Positions 36,220 through 45,461 of a stretch of DNA of 64,000 nucleotides are shown in pieces. Made by a program: the position numbers and the translations under genes. The DNA lies in assembly GCF_018617485.1 (NCBI RefSeq), contig NZ_JACSKH010000003.1, positions 1-64,000 on the forward strand, written 5' to 3'. The notes under the pieces were generated by a model. That model saw only the letters and a program-made list of their open reading frames with translations. It was not told the DNA's origin and did no database searches. The stretch is from Exiguobacterium sp. s124 (GTDB taxonomy: Bacteria; Bacillota; Bacilli; Exiguobacteriales; Exiguobacteriaceae). The first letter of the stretch is position 1; each line of letters opens with the position of its first letter.

Positions 36220-37326
36220 ATGCAAAACATCTCCCCAACCTTCGACCCTTGGGAAGCCTATCTCGACCAAGTCGAACATGGTCGACTCGTCTTATCCAAC
36301 GTCGAAGTGACAACAACAAAACTGTGTAATATGCGCTGCGAGCATTGTGCGGTCGGATATATGCTCGATCAAACAGAAGAACCGGAAGTCCCGCTCGAAC
36401 TGTTGATTCAACGATTAGATGAAATCGAACATTTACGCGCCTTCTCCATCACAGGTGGTGAACCGATGTTATCGATGAAATCGGTCCGCAACTATGTCGT
36501 TCCGTTATTACGCTATGCGAAAGAACGTGGGGCACGTACGCAAATCAACTCGAACTTGACGCTACCGTTATCTCGCTATCATCTTATTACCCCTTACTTG
36601 GACGTTTTGCACATTTCGCATAACTGGGGCACCGATGCCGATTTCCTCGAAGGTGGGTTCGCGATGATGGACCGGAAACCGAGTGAAGAGGCGCGGTTAA
36701 AAATGCTTCAAACGATGAAAGATAACGCCCGTGCCTTAACGGCTGAAGGAATCATCGTGTCAGCAGAGACGATGATCAACAAACGGACGATTCCTCACCT
36801 AAAAGAAATTCACGAAGAAATCGTCTCACTCGGTTGCCAACGTCATGAAGTTCACCCAATGTACCCAGCAGACTTCGCTAGCGCCCTTGAATCGGCGTCA
36901 CTCGCTGATACGCGACAAGCGATTCACGATTTACTCGATGTCCGAGACGAAAACGTCTGGATGTTGTTCGGCACATTACCGTTCTATGCTTGTTCTGACC
37001 TACCGGAAGATCGCGCCTTATTGAAACGACTTCATGAATCGAAAAATGTGACGGTCCGCAACGACCCGGATGGCCGTTCACGCCTCAACACAAACATCTT
37101 CGACGGTCAGATTATCGTGACTGATTTCGGTGACGAGCTCGGTACGCTTGGTACCGTCTACGATACGTCATTCCAAGAAGCGTACGATACGTGGTCGAAC
37201 AGTCAATTGAACGCCACTCTTTCTTGCCATTGCCCAGCCGTCAAATGTCTCGGACCGAATGCACTCGTCAAACAAGCGTATTATCCGACGGTTGATTTCC
37301 AATCTCGCAAAGCTACCTCGTTTTAA
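36220..37326 (+). CDS. yfkAB: radical SAM/CxCxxxxC protein YfkAB
   Basis: 368 residues. Radical SAM cluster C-x3-C-x2-C at C36, C40 and C43 (KLCNMRCEHC), followed by ITGGEPMLS. The C-terminus has the family's second motif CxCxxxxC (SCHCPAVKCLGPN). This defines the YfkAB family, which was split into two reading frames in early B. subtilis annotation but is single here. The substrate is unknown. Upstream spacing and RBS (AAAAGGTGG) support ATG 36220. Confidence 0.93.
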   Translation: MQNISPTFDPWEAYLDQVEHGRLVLSNVEVTTTKLCNMRCEHCAVGYMLDQTEEPEVPLELLIQRLDEIEHLRAFSITGGEPMLSMKSVRNYVVPLLRYAKERGARTQINSNLTLPLSRYHLITPYLDVLHISHNWGTDADFLEGGFAMMDRKPSEEARLKMLQTMKDNARALTAEGIIVSAETMINKRTIPHLKEIHEEIVSLGCQRHEVHPMYPADFASALESASLADTRQAIHDLLDVRDENVWMLFGTLPFYACSDLPEDRALLKRLHESKNVTVRNDPDGRSRLNTNIFDGQIIVTDFGDELGTLGTVYDTSFQEAYDTWSNSQLNATLSCHCPAVKCLGPNALVKQAYYPTVDFQSRKATSF

Positions 37327-37379
37327 TTATTTCGATTCGGGAAATGTTCTGTATATTAACTGAATCGAGGTGTGTGCAG

Positions 37380-37574
37380 ATGACAGCGATTTATGTATTC
37401 ATGATTACTGTAATGGCCATCATCATTTTCGGTGGTACACTCAGTATTTTATTGACAGCCGCATTCGTTTCTGAAAAAGTAGAGCATGATGAAATGTTCA
37501 GTCAAGGCAGTTGGGATGATGAGTTGCTACACTTAAATCACTCTCCACAACCGATTGACGACACGAAAAGCTGA
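37380..37574 (+). CDS. small single-span membrane protein, unknown
   Basis: 64 residues: one transmembrane helix (about residues 4-28, YVFMITVMAIIIFGGTLSILLTAAF) and an acidic C-terminal tail. GAGGTG lies 7 nt before ATG 37380 and a terminator follows directly. Family not recognised. Confidence 0.65.
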   Translation: MTAIYVFMITVMAIIIFGGTLSILLTAAFVSEKVEHDEMFSQGSWDDELLHLNHSPQPIDDTKS

Positions 37575-37593
37575 GAACCTTCTCAGCTTTTTA
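37566..37593 (+). terminator. terminator
   Basis: AAAAGCTGAGAA-CC-TTCTCAGCTTTT followed by more T, ending the small membrane protein gene. Confidence 0.85.
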
Positions 37594-37616
37594 CTTTGAC
37601 TTCATGAGGTGAATCC

Positions 37617-38759
37617 ATGCTCCGCTTTCGTTTTATGATTTTATTATTGATCGTCTTTATTTCCGGCTTGATTCAAGGCGCGCTCATTCCACTTTTATCC
37701 ACGCTCATTGAGCGTGACGGGGCTCCGGCCTGGGTGAACGGCTTGAATGCGACGATGCTCTATGTTGGAGTCATCGTCTCTGCTCCACTCCTTGAGCGGT
37801 TCGTCCGAAAATACGGATTCCGACCGACGATCGTCCTCGGAATTTTATTAACCGCCTTTGCGACCTTCGCTTTGCCGATTTGGCCATCACTACTCGTTTG
37901 GGCGATGATGCGTTTCTTTATCGGGTTTGGGGACTCCGCCCTCCACTACGGTTCACAAGTGTGGGTAACCTCCTCTACCGACAAACGCAGTCTCGGTCGA
38001 GCGATGGCGTATTACGGGATGTCGTTCAGTCTTGGTTTCGCCGTCGGTCCGTTACTCGCACCACTTGTTGATGTATGGTTCTGGTTACCGTTTCTGATCA
38101 TCGTCTTTTTCTGCCTCGCTTCACTGATGCTCGTCTTTAAAGTCGAGAATGAGTTCCCCGAAGTCGAGAGAGTGAAGACGGACTCGAAGGGACGCATTCG
38201 GTTGATCCTAGTCGGCGCAGGATACACGCTTCTCCCCGCATTTACATACGGCTTTCTTGAAGCGAGCTTAAATGCCAACTTTCCGATCTTCACGTCACGG
38301 AACGGAATGAGTCTAACAGAGACGAGTACACTGATTACGACATTTATCGTCATGTCAATCGTCGTTCAACTCCCCCTTGGTCGACTCGCTGACTTGTATG
38401 GGAAGAAACGAATTTTGCAAATCGTCCTGACATTCGGAACACTCGTGTTCGCCTTGGCAAATGTTGTCGTCGATCACTATGTCGGACTACTCCTTCTATT
38501 CGCGCTAGCCGGCGCGGGGCTAGGGTCGACGTATTCACTCGGATTAGCGCACATGACAGAGGTACTCCCTCGATCCTTGCTCCCGACCGGAAATATGCTG
38601 TATAGCATCTCTTTCAGTATCGGTTCGATTTCTGGACCGATGATCGGCGCTTACTGGTTATCGCTTCCGAAAGAGATTTACTTCCTCATGTACACGTTAA
38701 TCTTAGGCATTCTTGCATTACGACTCTTTACATCAACGTCGAAGCCAATTGATATATAA
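37617..38759 (+). CDS. MFS transporter
   Basis: 380 residues with 12 predicted transmembrane helices. The inter-helix motif RFVRKYGFRPT lies near residue 60 and a second copy GRLADLYGKKRIL near residue 255, typical for MFS carriers of the drug-efflux or YfkF type. Position near yfkAB recalls yfkF of B. subtilis, but identity cannot be settled. Ends at a strong terminator. Confidence 0.82.
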   Translation: MLRFRFMILLLIVFISGLIQGALIPLLSTLIERDGAPAWVNGLNATMLYVGVIVSAPLLERFVRKYGFRPTIVLGILLTAFATFALPIWPSLLVWAMMRFFIGFGDSALHYGSQVWVTSSTDKRSLGRAMAYYGMSFSLGFAVGPLLAPLVDVWFWLPFLIIVFFCLASLMLVFKVENEFPEVERVKTDSKGRIRLILVGAGYTLLPAFTYGFLEASLNANFPIFTSRNGMSLTETSTLITTFIVMSIVVQLPLGRLADLYGKKRILQIVLTFGTLVFALANVVVDHYVGLLLLFALAGAGLGSTYSLGLAHMTEVLPRSLLPTGNMLYSISFSIGSISGPMIGAYWLSLPKEIYFLMYTLILGILALRLFTSTSKPIDI

Positions 38760-38762
38760 AGA

Positions 38763-38796
38763 GGCAGATGGTTCCCATGAACCATCTGCCCTTTTT
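38763..38796. terminator. bidirectional terminator
   Basis: GGCAGATGGTTC-CCAT-GAACCATCTGCC with T tract on the plus strand, between convergent genes. Confidence 0.88.
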
Positions 38797-39097
38797 ACTC
38801 TACAACTCGATCCATTTCATCATCGTTCAACTGCAAAGCTTGGATGAACACCTCATCTAGTGCGAACGGCTCCGTGTCTAGTGAAGCGAGCACTTCTGAT
38901 TTCAACGTCACCTCTACGACACGATCTTCGAACTGCCATCTCGTCTGAATGTCGTCCCCTTGTCTCGTTGCGCGGGTCGCCACCGGACCGTGACGTTCTT
39001 TTAAACTTTGACTCACGCACTTCATCACGTACTTGACGTACTCATCTTTCGGTTGACGCGAGATGAGTATATTACGGACGATTCGATTTCTAGTCAT
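38795..39097 (-). CDS. hypothetical protein
   Basis: 100 residues, soluble, mixed alpha/beta (RWQFEDRVVEVTLKSEVLASLDTEPFALDEVFIQALQL). AAGGAGG precedes ATG 39097. No domain recognised and no operon partner; its terminator is shared with the MFS gene. Confidence 0.6.
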   Translation of the reverse strand: MTRNRIVRNILISRQPKDEYVKYVMKCVSQSLKERHGPVATRATRQGDDIQTRWQFEDRVVEVTLKSEVLASLDTEPFALDEVFIQALQLNDDEMDRVVE

Positions 39098-39231
39098 TGT
39101 TTTTCCTCCTTCCTTTGAATGATTGCGTACGCAAGTCTTTGCAAACGAAGACCGATTTTTCGAACTTTAATATTCAGAATTTTTAATATATTTTGTCATG
39201 GGATTTCAATTCCGTCAACCGCGTCTCTTTT

Positions 39232-40176
39232 TCAATGACTTATGCGTTGTTTTTTAGCACGCTTTCCTTGAAAGTAAGTCGATAAATAAATCCCTACGAT
39301 AACGAACATGAGTCCGACGATCGCGTTCCACGGAATCGTTTCGCCGAGTAAAATACCTGACAACATGACACCAAATAAGGGAACTAAGAAAATATAGAGT
39401 GAAATCCGACTGACGGGATTGTATTTCATCAACGTGTTCCACAGTGTAAACCCAATCGCCGACAGCATTGCCAAATAGAAGAGGAACGCAATCGTTTGGC
39501 CGGTGTACGGCATCGAGACTCCACTTGGGTCCAACAAGTAACCGATGACGAGTAATCCAATCGAACCTGTAACCATTGCCCAAGCTGTCATTGGAGCAAC
39601 GTCATATTCTTTCGAATAATCCTTCGCAATCAAGTTCCCGAACGCACCCGACACCATCGCTAAGATTAGTAAAATCTCACCTAACCCAAAACCAAACTCC
39701 GAACCGGTTGCTGGCCAGTTTGCGATGACAATTCCAGAAAACCCAAACGTTAAGGCAAGCCCCTTCAAACGATTCAACTTATCATCTTCATAACGGATGT
39801 GGGCGAGTGCCATTTGGAAGAACGATGTCGATCCGGCGATAATCGATCCTTGTACGCCAGTCGAAATCGAGAGCCCGATATAAAAGAACAAGTATTGAAG
39901 GAACGTTAAAAAAGAACCGAGATGCGCATACGCCTTAAACTTCTTAGGCGTCAACCGAATCGATCGCTTCAACACTGTCTGACTGATAATCAGCAGAAGA
40001 ACTCCGGCGAGTAAGAAACGTTCGCCTGCGAACAGCAGCTGTTGACCATATTCGTTCGACTGGATGTCCAACTTTTCATAGCTCAGTTTGATGAACGGGA
40101 ACGCACTCCCCCATAACAACGTATTAAAAATCGCCAAAAACGCCACTGTCCATGGGCGCTGGAATATATTTTGCAT
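39232..40176 (-). CDS. EamA/DMT-family transporter
   Basis: 314 residues, ten transmembrane helices in two EamA repeats. The first repeat starts FNTLLWGSAFPFIKLSYE and the second has EILLILAMVSGAFGNLIAKDY and PVSRISLYIFLVPLFGVMLSGILLGETIPW. Drug/metabolite superfamily exporter, substrate unknown. Divergent from pfeT; the intergenic Per box could influence it too. Confidence 0.87.
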   Translation of the reverse strand: MQNIFQRPWTVAFLAIFNTLLWGSAFPFIKLSYEKLDIQSNEYGQQLLFAGERFLLAGVLLLIISQTVLKRSIRLTPKKFKAYAHLGSFLTFLQYLFFYIGLSISTGVQGSIIAGSTSFFQMALAHIRYEDDKLNRLKGLALTFGFSGIVIANWPATGSEFGFGLGEILLILAMVSGAFGNLIAKDYSKEYDVAPMTAWAMVTGSIGLLVIGYLLDPSGVSMPYTGQTIAFLFYLAMLSAIGFTLWNTLMKYNPVSRISLYIFLVPLFGVMLSGILLGETIPWNAIVGLMFVIVGIYLSTYFQGKRAKKQRISH

Positions 40177-40225
40177 GACACAAAAACTCCTTAATCTTTT
40201 TATTTGTGAGTCGAAGATGAGCGTG

Positions 40226-40254
40226 TTAAAATAAACCTAGATAATAATTATTAT
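40226..40254 (+). promoter_or_regulatory. pfeT promoter overlapped by Per box
   Basis: -35 TTAAAA (40226-40231), 17-nt spacer, -10 TATTAT (40249-40254). The -10 lies inside the Per box. A second possible promoter (TTGAAG-N18-CATTAT, 40304-40333) overlaps the Fur box. Confidence 0.5.
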
Positions 40255-40256
40255 AA
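40242..40256. promoter_or_regulatory. Per box upstream of pfeT
   Basis: TAATAATTATTATAA agrees with the 7-1-7 Per consensus TTATAATnATTATAA at every fixed position except the second. PerR bound here would cover the -10 of pfeT. In B. subtilis pfeT is PerR-repressed. Confidence 0.75.
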
Positions 40257-40310
40257 ATAAACAAAACGCATCATCTAAAGGTTAAATCCATATTTTAAGC
40301 CAATTGAAGA

Positions 40311-40325
40311 TGATAATCATCATCA
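40311..40325. promoter_or_regulatory. Fur box upstream of pfeT
   Basis: TGATAATCATCATCA fits the 7-1-7 Fur consensus TGATAATnATTATCA with one mismatch. A further ATTATCA half-site follows at 40329-40335. It is about 50 nt before the start codon. Confidence 0.65.
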
Positions 40326-40375
40326 ATCATTATCATTTAATCGAGACTTATTCTCAATTAGAAAGAAGGGATTCT

Positions 40376-42283
40376 ATGAACGTCCAATCGGTTACACACG
40401 AAAAAAGCCACGTATTCAAACGGGCTAGCTGGTACGAACATATCGAATTGATTATGGCGCTCATTAGCGGTGTATTGATTGTACTCGCTTATATCGCCGA
40501 AACACAAGGCGGAACTCCTTGGATTCACGTCACGCTTTACTTAACCGCCTTTCTCATCGGCGGATACGCAAAAGCGAAAGAAGGAATCACGGACACGTTT
40601 GAAACAAAATCTCTGAACGTGGAACTACTCATGATTATTGCCGCCATCGGTGCCGCATCGATTGGCTATTGGATGGAAGGCGCCATTTTAATTTTCATCT
40701 TCGCCTTATCCGGTGCACTCGAGACGTATACGATGAATAAAAATGAGCGTGCACTCGAATCTTTGATGGAACTACAACCTGAACAGGCAACTCGCCTCAC
40801 TGCTTCTGACGAACTTGAAGTTGTCCACATTGACGACTTGAAAGTCGGGGATCGTATCTACGTCCGCCCTGGCGAACGCATCCCGGTTGACGGACGCATT
40901 TTGAAAGGTAGCGCATCTGTGGAAGAGGCTGCAATCACAGGAGAATCTGTGCCGGTCGACCGACAAATTGGAGATGACGTGTTCGGCTCAAGCGTCAACT
41001 TAAACGGTGTGTTGACGCTTGAAGTGACAAAACTCGCAACCGAGACGTTGTTCCAAAAAATTATTCAAATGGTTCAGCAAGCGCAAGAAGAAAAATCACC
41101 TTCTGCACAATTTATCGATCGTTATGAAGGACGATACGTTCAAATTGTACTCCTATCCGTCACGGCCATCATCTTACTGGGACCGTTTTTCACGTCATGG
41201 TCTCTTGAAACGAGCATCTATCGAGGAATGATCCTTCTTGTCGTCGCATCTCCTTGTGCCCTCGTTGCCGCGATCACCCCTGCCGCACTAGCAGCAATTG
41301 CCTCATCCGCAAAACACGGAATCCTTTTTAAAGGCGGTGCGCACATCGAGAACATGGGGCGCCTGAAAGCAATCGCCTTTGATAAAACAGGAACGCTCAC
41401 CATCGGGAAGCCGATCGTTCAAGAAGCGCTCATCACCCCTGATTTACAAGAAGTCGACGTCAATCGAATCGTCAGTTTGATTGAAGAACATTCAATGCAC
41501 CCTCTCGCAGAGGCCCTCGTCTCTTATACAGGAAAACATACCGGAGAGATGACGCACTTTAAAGACATCACTGGTTCCGGTATCGAGGCAACGATTGACG
41601 GAACGACGTATCGCGTCGGTAAGCAGAAGTTCGCTGACCGAAGTGGTGACTTCTTTAAAGAAGATGTGGAACGATTGAAAGAAGCCGGCCACACGCTCGT
41701 CTTTATTAGTGATGACTCTCGTACAATCGGGGCATATGCCCTCCGTGACACGTTGCGCTCCGAGGCAAAAGGTGCAATCCAACGTCTAAATGACCTTGGG
41801 ATCGCGACAATCATGATTACCGGAGACAATGAGGCGACTGCCCGTGCCATCGCAAATGAGGCTGGATTGACGCGCTATATTGCCGAATGTTTACCAGAAG
41901 AGAAAGTCTCACAAATCAAGGCATTACGTGAAGAGTACGGTTCAATCGGGATGATTGGTGACGGTATTAACGACGCCCCAGCACTCGCGACCGCTGACGT
42001 TGGAATCGCCATGGGCGAAGGAACCGATGCGGCTCTTGAAACAGCCGATGTCGTCTTGATGAAAAACGACCTCATGCGCTTGAGCGACGCCATTCGCCAA
42101 TCACGCAAGCTGAACCGAATCGTTCTACAAAACGTCGTCTTTGCGCTCGGTGTCATTCTCGTCCTCATCGCCACAAACATTTTCGAGTTGCTGATCATGC
42201 CGTTCGCAGTTGTCGGGCACGAAGGTTCTACTATCCTGGTCATTTTGAATGGACTTCGCCTTCTCACCTCTTCATGGGAATGA
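40376..42283 (+). CDS. pfeT: P1B4-type Fe(II) efflux ATPase PfeT
   Basis: 635 residues. P-type ATPase exporting Fe(II), formerly ZosA in Bacillus. The metal site is SPC (S292-P293-C294) and the last helix carries HEGST near residue 615; these two motifs define P1B4 pumps. Actuator TGES (188-191), phosphorylation site D336-KTGT, hinge GDGINDAPAL. No N-terminal heavy-metal domain, as expected for the class. ATG 40376 has AGAAGGG upstream; an in-frame extension upstream is translated Fur-box DNA and is rejected. Controlled by candidate Per and Fur boxes. Confidence 0.92.
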   Translation: MNVQSVTHEKSHVFKRASWYEHIELIMALISGVLIVLAYIAETQGGTPWIHVTLYLTAFLIGGYAKAKEGITDTFETKSLNVELLMIIAAIGAASIGYWMEGAILIFIFALSGALETYTMNKNERALESLMELQPEQATRLTASDELEVVHIDDLKVGDRIYVRPGERIPVDGRILKGSASVEEAAITGESVPVDRQIGDDVFGSSVNLNGVLTLEVTKLATETLFQKIIQMVQQAQEEKSPSAQFIDRYEGRYVQIVLLSVTAIILLGPFFTSWSLETSIYRGMILLVVASPCALVAAITPAALAAIASSAKHGILFKGGAHIENMGRLKAIAFDKTGTLTIGKPIVQEALITPDLQEVDVNRIVSLIEEHSMHPLAEALVSYTGKHTGEMTHFKDITGSGIEATIDGTTYRVGKQKFADRSGDFFKEDVERLKEAGHTLVFISDDSRTIGAYALRDTLRSEAKGAIQRLNDLGIATIMITGDNEATARAIANEAGLTRYIAECLPEEKVSQIKALREEYGSIGMIGDGINDAPALATADVGIAMGEGTDAALETADVVLMKNDLMRLSDAIRQSRKLNRIVLQNVVFALGVILVLIATNIFELLIMPFAVVGHEGSTILVILNGLRLLTSSWE

Positions 42284-42399
42284 CTCATTCGACAAAATGG
42301 AATCGATGATTGAAACGATATGTCGATTTCGTTATAATTGAAACAATGTGTCTAATTGACTGAAACAAATCGAAAGATTGGCTAAAGGTGGTACAAGAT

Positions 42400-43326
42400 A
42401 TGAATACGATTGCAGTCATCGGCAAAGTGTTTGTCGATATTAAAGGAACGTCTTTCGCACCGCTTCATAAAGATGCGAAAAATGTTGGCGACATCACTTT
42501 TTCCAATGGCGGAACAGGTCGAAACGTTGCTCAAAACTTAGGTGTACTCGGTAATGACGTTCGCTTCGTCTCAACTGTTACGAACGACCAGATCGGTGTC
42601 GGTGTTCTCGAAGAGTTACGTGGTTTACAAGTCAACGTCGATGGTGTCGATATGCTAGAAGACAACGGGATGGGCATGTGGCTCGCCGTCATGGATAACA
42701 ATGGCGATCTACAGACTTCGATTTCAAAACAACCTGACGAAGCACGAATGGAAGAAGCCATTCTACGTCAAATCGACACGGTCTTTAAAGAGAGCGACGC
42801 TGTCGCAATCGACTTAGACTTATCGGTGAACGTCTTGAATGAAACGATTGAACTGTGCCGTGAGATGGACTTACCACTATACGGCGTGTGCGGCCACCTT
42901 TCAGTCATTGAACGGAACCGTCATCTCCTCCAAGGCTTCACCGGATTCATCTGTAGCCGGGAAGAAGCGGAGATCTTGTCCGATATGTCAATCGTCACGG
43001 TAGACGACGCGCTACGTGTCGCCGAAGTACTCGCCATGAAAGGTGCTCCGCTCACCATCGTCACGATGAGCGAGCTCGGTGCGGTTTATGTCGACCTTCG
43101 TACGAATGAACAAGGTCATGTCCCGACAACGAAAGTGAAAGTAGCCGACTCCACTGGAGCCGGTGACTCATTCTTCTCCGCTGTCATCTCGGAACTGATG
43201 AAGCAGCATCCAATCGAGGATGCACTCCGTCTTGGAATGCGTGTCGCAGGAAAAGTCATCGCGTCACACGAAAATGGGTTGACGCAAGACATGTATGATT
43301 CTTTAGAACAACCTACGCAAAAATGA
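42400..43326 (+). CDS. PfkB/ribokinase-family carbohydrate kinase
   Basis: 308 residues. It phosphorylates a sugar or nucleoside with ATP. GGTGRNVAQNLGVLGNDVRFVSTVTND near residue 37 and the C-terminal anion-hole motif STGAGDSFFSAVISEL with catalytic Asp in GAGD. This general pattern resembles pseudouridine and ribokinase-type enzymes; no partner such as psuG is next to it. ATG 42400 follows AAGGTGG. Confidence 0.85.
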   Translation: MNTIAVIGKVFVDIKGTSFAPLHKDAKNVGDITFSNGGTGRNVAQNLGVLGNDVRFVSTVTNDQIGVGVLEELRGLQVNVDGVDMLEDNGMGMWLAVMDNNGDLQTSISKQPDEARMEEAILRQIDTVFKESDAVAIDLDLSVNVLNETIELCREMDLPLYGVCGHLSVIERNRHLLQGFTGFICSREEAEILSDMSIVTVDDALRVAEVLAMKGAPLTIVTMSELGAVYVDLRTNEQGHVPTTKVKVADSTGAGDSFFSAVISELMKQHPIEDALRLGMRVAGKVIASHENGLTQDMYDSLEQPTQK

Positions 43327-43394
43327 GTTGGAACGCATCGGCGAATCGTCGATGCGTTTTGTGCAAAATTATAGGAGTGAAAGGAACGATTTCA

Positions 43395-43832
43395 GTGGTT
43401 CGAACGAAATTAAGAAGTGCGATCATTCTAATGAATGACAAAGACGAAATCGCTTTGATTCGTCGCGAAAAAAAAGACGTCTTGTATTATGTATTCCCCG
43501 GGGGCGGAGTCGAATACGGGCATACGACTGAAGAAACAGCCGTCCGTGAAGCGTATGAAGAACTCGGCGTTCACGTCGAGTTAGAAGGAGTTGCTGCCTA
43601 CGTCGCCTTTAATAATGAGTTGAACCCTTACTATTGGGCGAAGATGACAGGTGGCAAATTCGGTACCGGAACGGGCGAAGAGTTTCAAGAAGAACAGACA
43701 AACGGATCGTATACCCCGATGTGGATCAAGCGATCGGCGTTACCTCATCTTCCGGTCCGCCCCCCATCACTCGCTGAAAAACTTGCCTCAAACGACACTC
43801 GCTTTTACGATTTGACGCTAGCCGAGGATTAA
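43395..43832 (+). CDS. Nudix hydrolase
   Basis: About 145 residues. Nudix box GGVEYGHTTEETAVREAYEELGV: the catalytic REUxEExGU part is intact, but the first conserved Glu is His (GH instead of GE). GTG 43395 with AAAGGA upstream is preferred; the longer frame overlaps the kinase stop. Substrate unknown. Confidence 0.82.
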   Translation: MVRTKLRSAIILMNDKDEIALIRREKKDVLYYVFPGGGVEYGHTTEETAVREAYEELGVHVELEGVAAYVAFNNELNPYYWAKMTGGKFGTGTGEEFQEEQTNGSYTPMWIKRSALPHLPVRPPSLAEKLASNDTRFYDLTLAED

Positions 43833-43894
43833 TCATGTGTATCCTCGACCGAATTCGGGAAATGATTTTCTAACGATCGAGTCAGGAGGGTTTC

Positions 43895-44851
43895 ATGATG
43901 GCAATGACAGAAGTAAAGGAAAAAAAGAATTGGTTCGGGTTTGGAAAAGAGTTATTCCGTCGTTTTAAAGAGCATGACGTACAAGACTACGGGGCCACAC
44001 TCGCATTTTTTTGGTTTTTATCGATTTTCCCCGGCATCATCTTCATTTTGGCACTCTTATCATTTTTTGATATCTCACAAGATTCATTCCAAAATCAATT
44101 AAATGATTTGGCACCAGGATCCGCCGCTTCCGAATTTTTGACAAGTATTTTTGACGCAATCGGGGAGCCACGGGGCGGTCTCTTATCACTCGGTGCGATT
44201 TTAGCCATTTGGTCCGCCGCAAAAGGGGTCGACCGCCTCATCACGACTTCCCTACACGCGTATGGCGAGGACAATGAACGTAATTTCTTTGTCAAAAAAG
44301 GATTGGCGCTTGGAATGACGATTTTACTCGGAATCGGGATGTTACTCCTCATTATCTCAAACGTGTTCGGGGCGCAAATCATCTCATTCGTCACCGAATA
44401 TTTACCCGTCAATATTACCGGGGCCGAGGAGATGATGATCAACGTCTTCCGTTACGTTCTGACAACAGTCGTGCTGATTTTGACGCTTTCGATTTTTTAT
44501 AAAGTATCACCACAACAACATGTATTCTGGAAAAGTACGATTCCCGGAGCCATCTTCGGTGTGATTGGATGGCAGCTTGTTTCCTTCGGGTTCAGTCTAT
44601 ACGTCTCGAACTTCGGAAGTTACGATTCTACTTATGGATCGCTCGGTGGGATCATCGTCACGTTGCTCTGGTTACAACTGACTGGAATGATCATTTTAAT
44701 CGGATCTGAAATTAACGCGACGTGGATGCGTTTCTTTAAAACGCCAAGCGAACAAGAATATGAACGTGATTTTAAGAAGAACAAAAAGAAAGCGAAACAA
44801 AAACAAGAAGAGGATGACTATAAAGACATCCCGACGAATACGTATGGGTAA
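43895..44851 (+). CDS. yfkH: YihY/BrkB-family membrane protein YfkH
   Basis: 318 residues, six transmembrane helices of the YihY/UPF0761 family: GATLAFFWFLSIFPGIIFILALLSFF (about residues 35-60), LSLGAILAIWSAAKGVDRL, and GSLGGIIVTLLWLQLTGMIILIGSEINA at the end, then a Lys/Glu-rich cytosolic tail. Matches Bacillus YfkH. GGAGGG precedes a pair of ATG codons (43895, 43898); either may be used. Role unknown despite the old RNase BN label. Confidence 0.87.
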   Translation: MMAMTEVKEKKNWFGFGKELFRRFKEHDVQDYGATLAFFWFLSIFPGIIFILALLSFFDISQDSFQNQLNDLAPGSAASEFLTSIFDAIGEPRGGLLSLGAILAIWSAAKGVDRLITTSLHAYGEDNERNFFVKKGLALGMTILLGIGMLLLIISNVFGAQIISFVTEYLPVNITGAEEMMINVFRYVLTTVVLILTLSIFYKVSPQQHVFWKSTIPGAIFGVIGWQLVSFGFSLYVSNFGSYDSTYGSLGGIIVTLLWLQLTGMIILIGSEINATWMRFFKTPSEQEYERDFKKNKKKAKQKQEEDDYKDIPTNTYG

Positions 44852-44856
44852 TGTTA

Positions 44857-44889
44857 AAAGGAGCGCGTTCAAGTTGAACGCGCTCCTTT
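44857..44889. terminator. bidirectional terminator
   Basis: AAAGGAGCGCGTTC / GAACGCGCTCCTTT with a 5-nt loop. Confidence 0.92.
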
Positions 44890-44890
44890 C

Positions 44891-45442
44891 TTATGCTTCT
44901 ACCGGGTCAAGACGCCCCGTCGCCGGGTCAATCACGAATCCATGCACGTTCGTGCCTGGTGGTAACAATGGATGATTGTTAATCAGGTTAATCGAATGAA
45001 CGACGTTCTCTTCGACCGAATCAAAACCATGAAGCCATTGCTCCAAATCCATCCCTGACGACTTCAACGTCTTCAATGTCTGAGGATCAATCCCCCGTCT
45101 TTCCATCTCTTCAATCACGACGGACGGTTCAATCGCCGCCATCCCACAATCGTAATGACCGACCACGACGACTTCTTCCGCGCCTAATGCATAAAGCGCC
45201 ACTAAAATTGAACGCATGGCTGAACCGAATGGATGCGACAAGACGGCACCCGCATTTTTGATGATTTTAGCGTCTCCGTTTTTAAGTCCTAGCGCTTGAG
45301 GTAACAGTTCCGTCAAACGTGTGTCCATACACGTTAAAATCACAATTTTCTTATCTGGAAATTTATCAGATACGAACGGTTCGTACTGTTTTTCCTCTAC
45401 GAAACGTTTATTGAATTCAAGCATTTCTTTTACGACTGACAC
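44891..45442 (-). CDS. ytiB: beta-carbonic anhydrase
   Basis: 183 residues. It interconverts CO2 and bicarbonate. Zinc ligands C38, H96 and C99 and the D40-R42 dyad are present in CMDTRL and GHYDCGM. It resembles the YtiB type of Bacillus. The GTG start has GGGGAGG 7 nt upstream. It follows menA by 19 nt on the same strand and is probably co-transcribed with it. Confidence 0.93.
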   Translation of the reverse strand: MSVVKEMLEFNKRFVEEKQYEPFVSDKFPDKKIVILTCMDTRLTELLPQALGLKNGDAKIIKNAGAVLSHPFGSAMRSILVALYALGAEEVVVVGHYDCGMAAIEPSVVIEEMERRGIDPQTLKTLKSSGMDLEQWLHGFDSVEENVVHSINLINNHPLLPPGTNVHGFVIDPATGRLDPVEA

Positions 45443-45461
45443 GTTAACGCCTCCCCTTTTC

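Noticed and set aside
40304-40375. In-frame N-terminal extension of pfeT (Ile/His-rich)
   Set aside because: It is translation of the Fur-box DNA; no ribosome-binding site precedes it, while AGAAGGG precedes ATG 40376.
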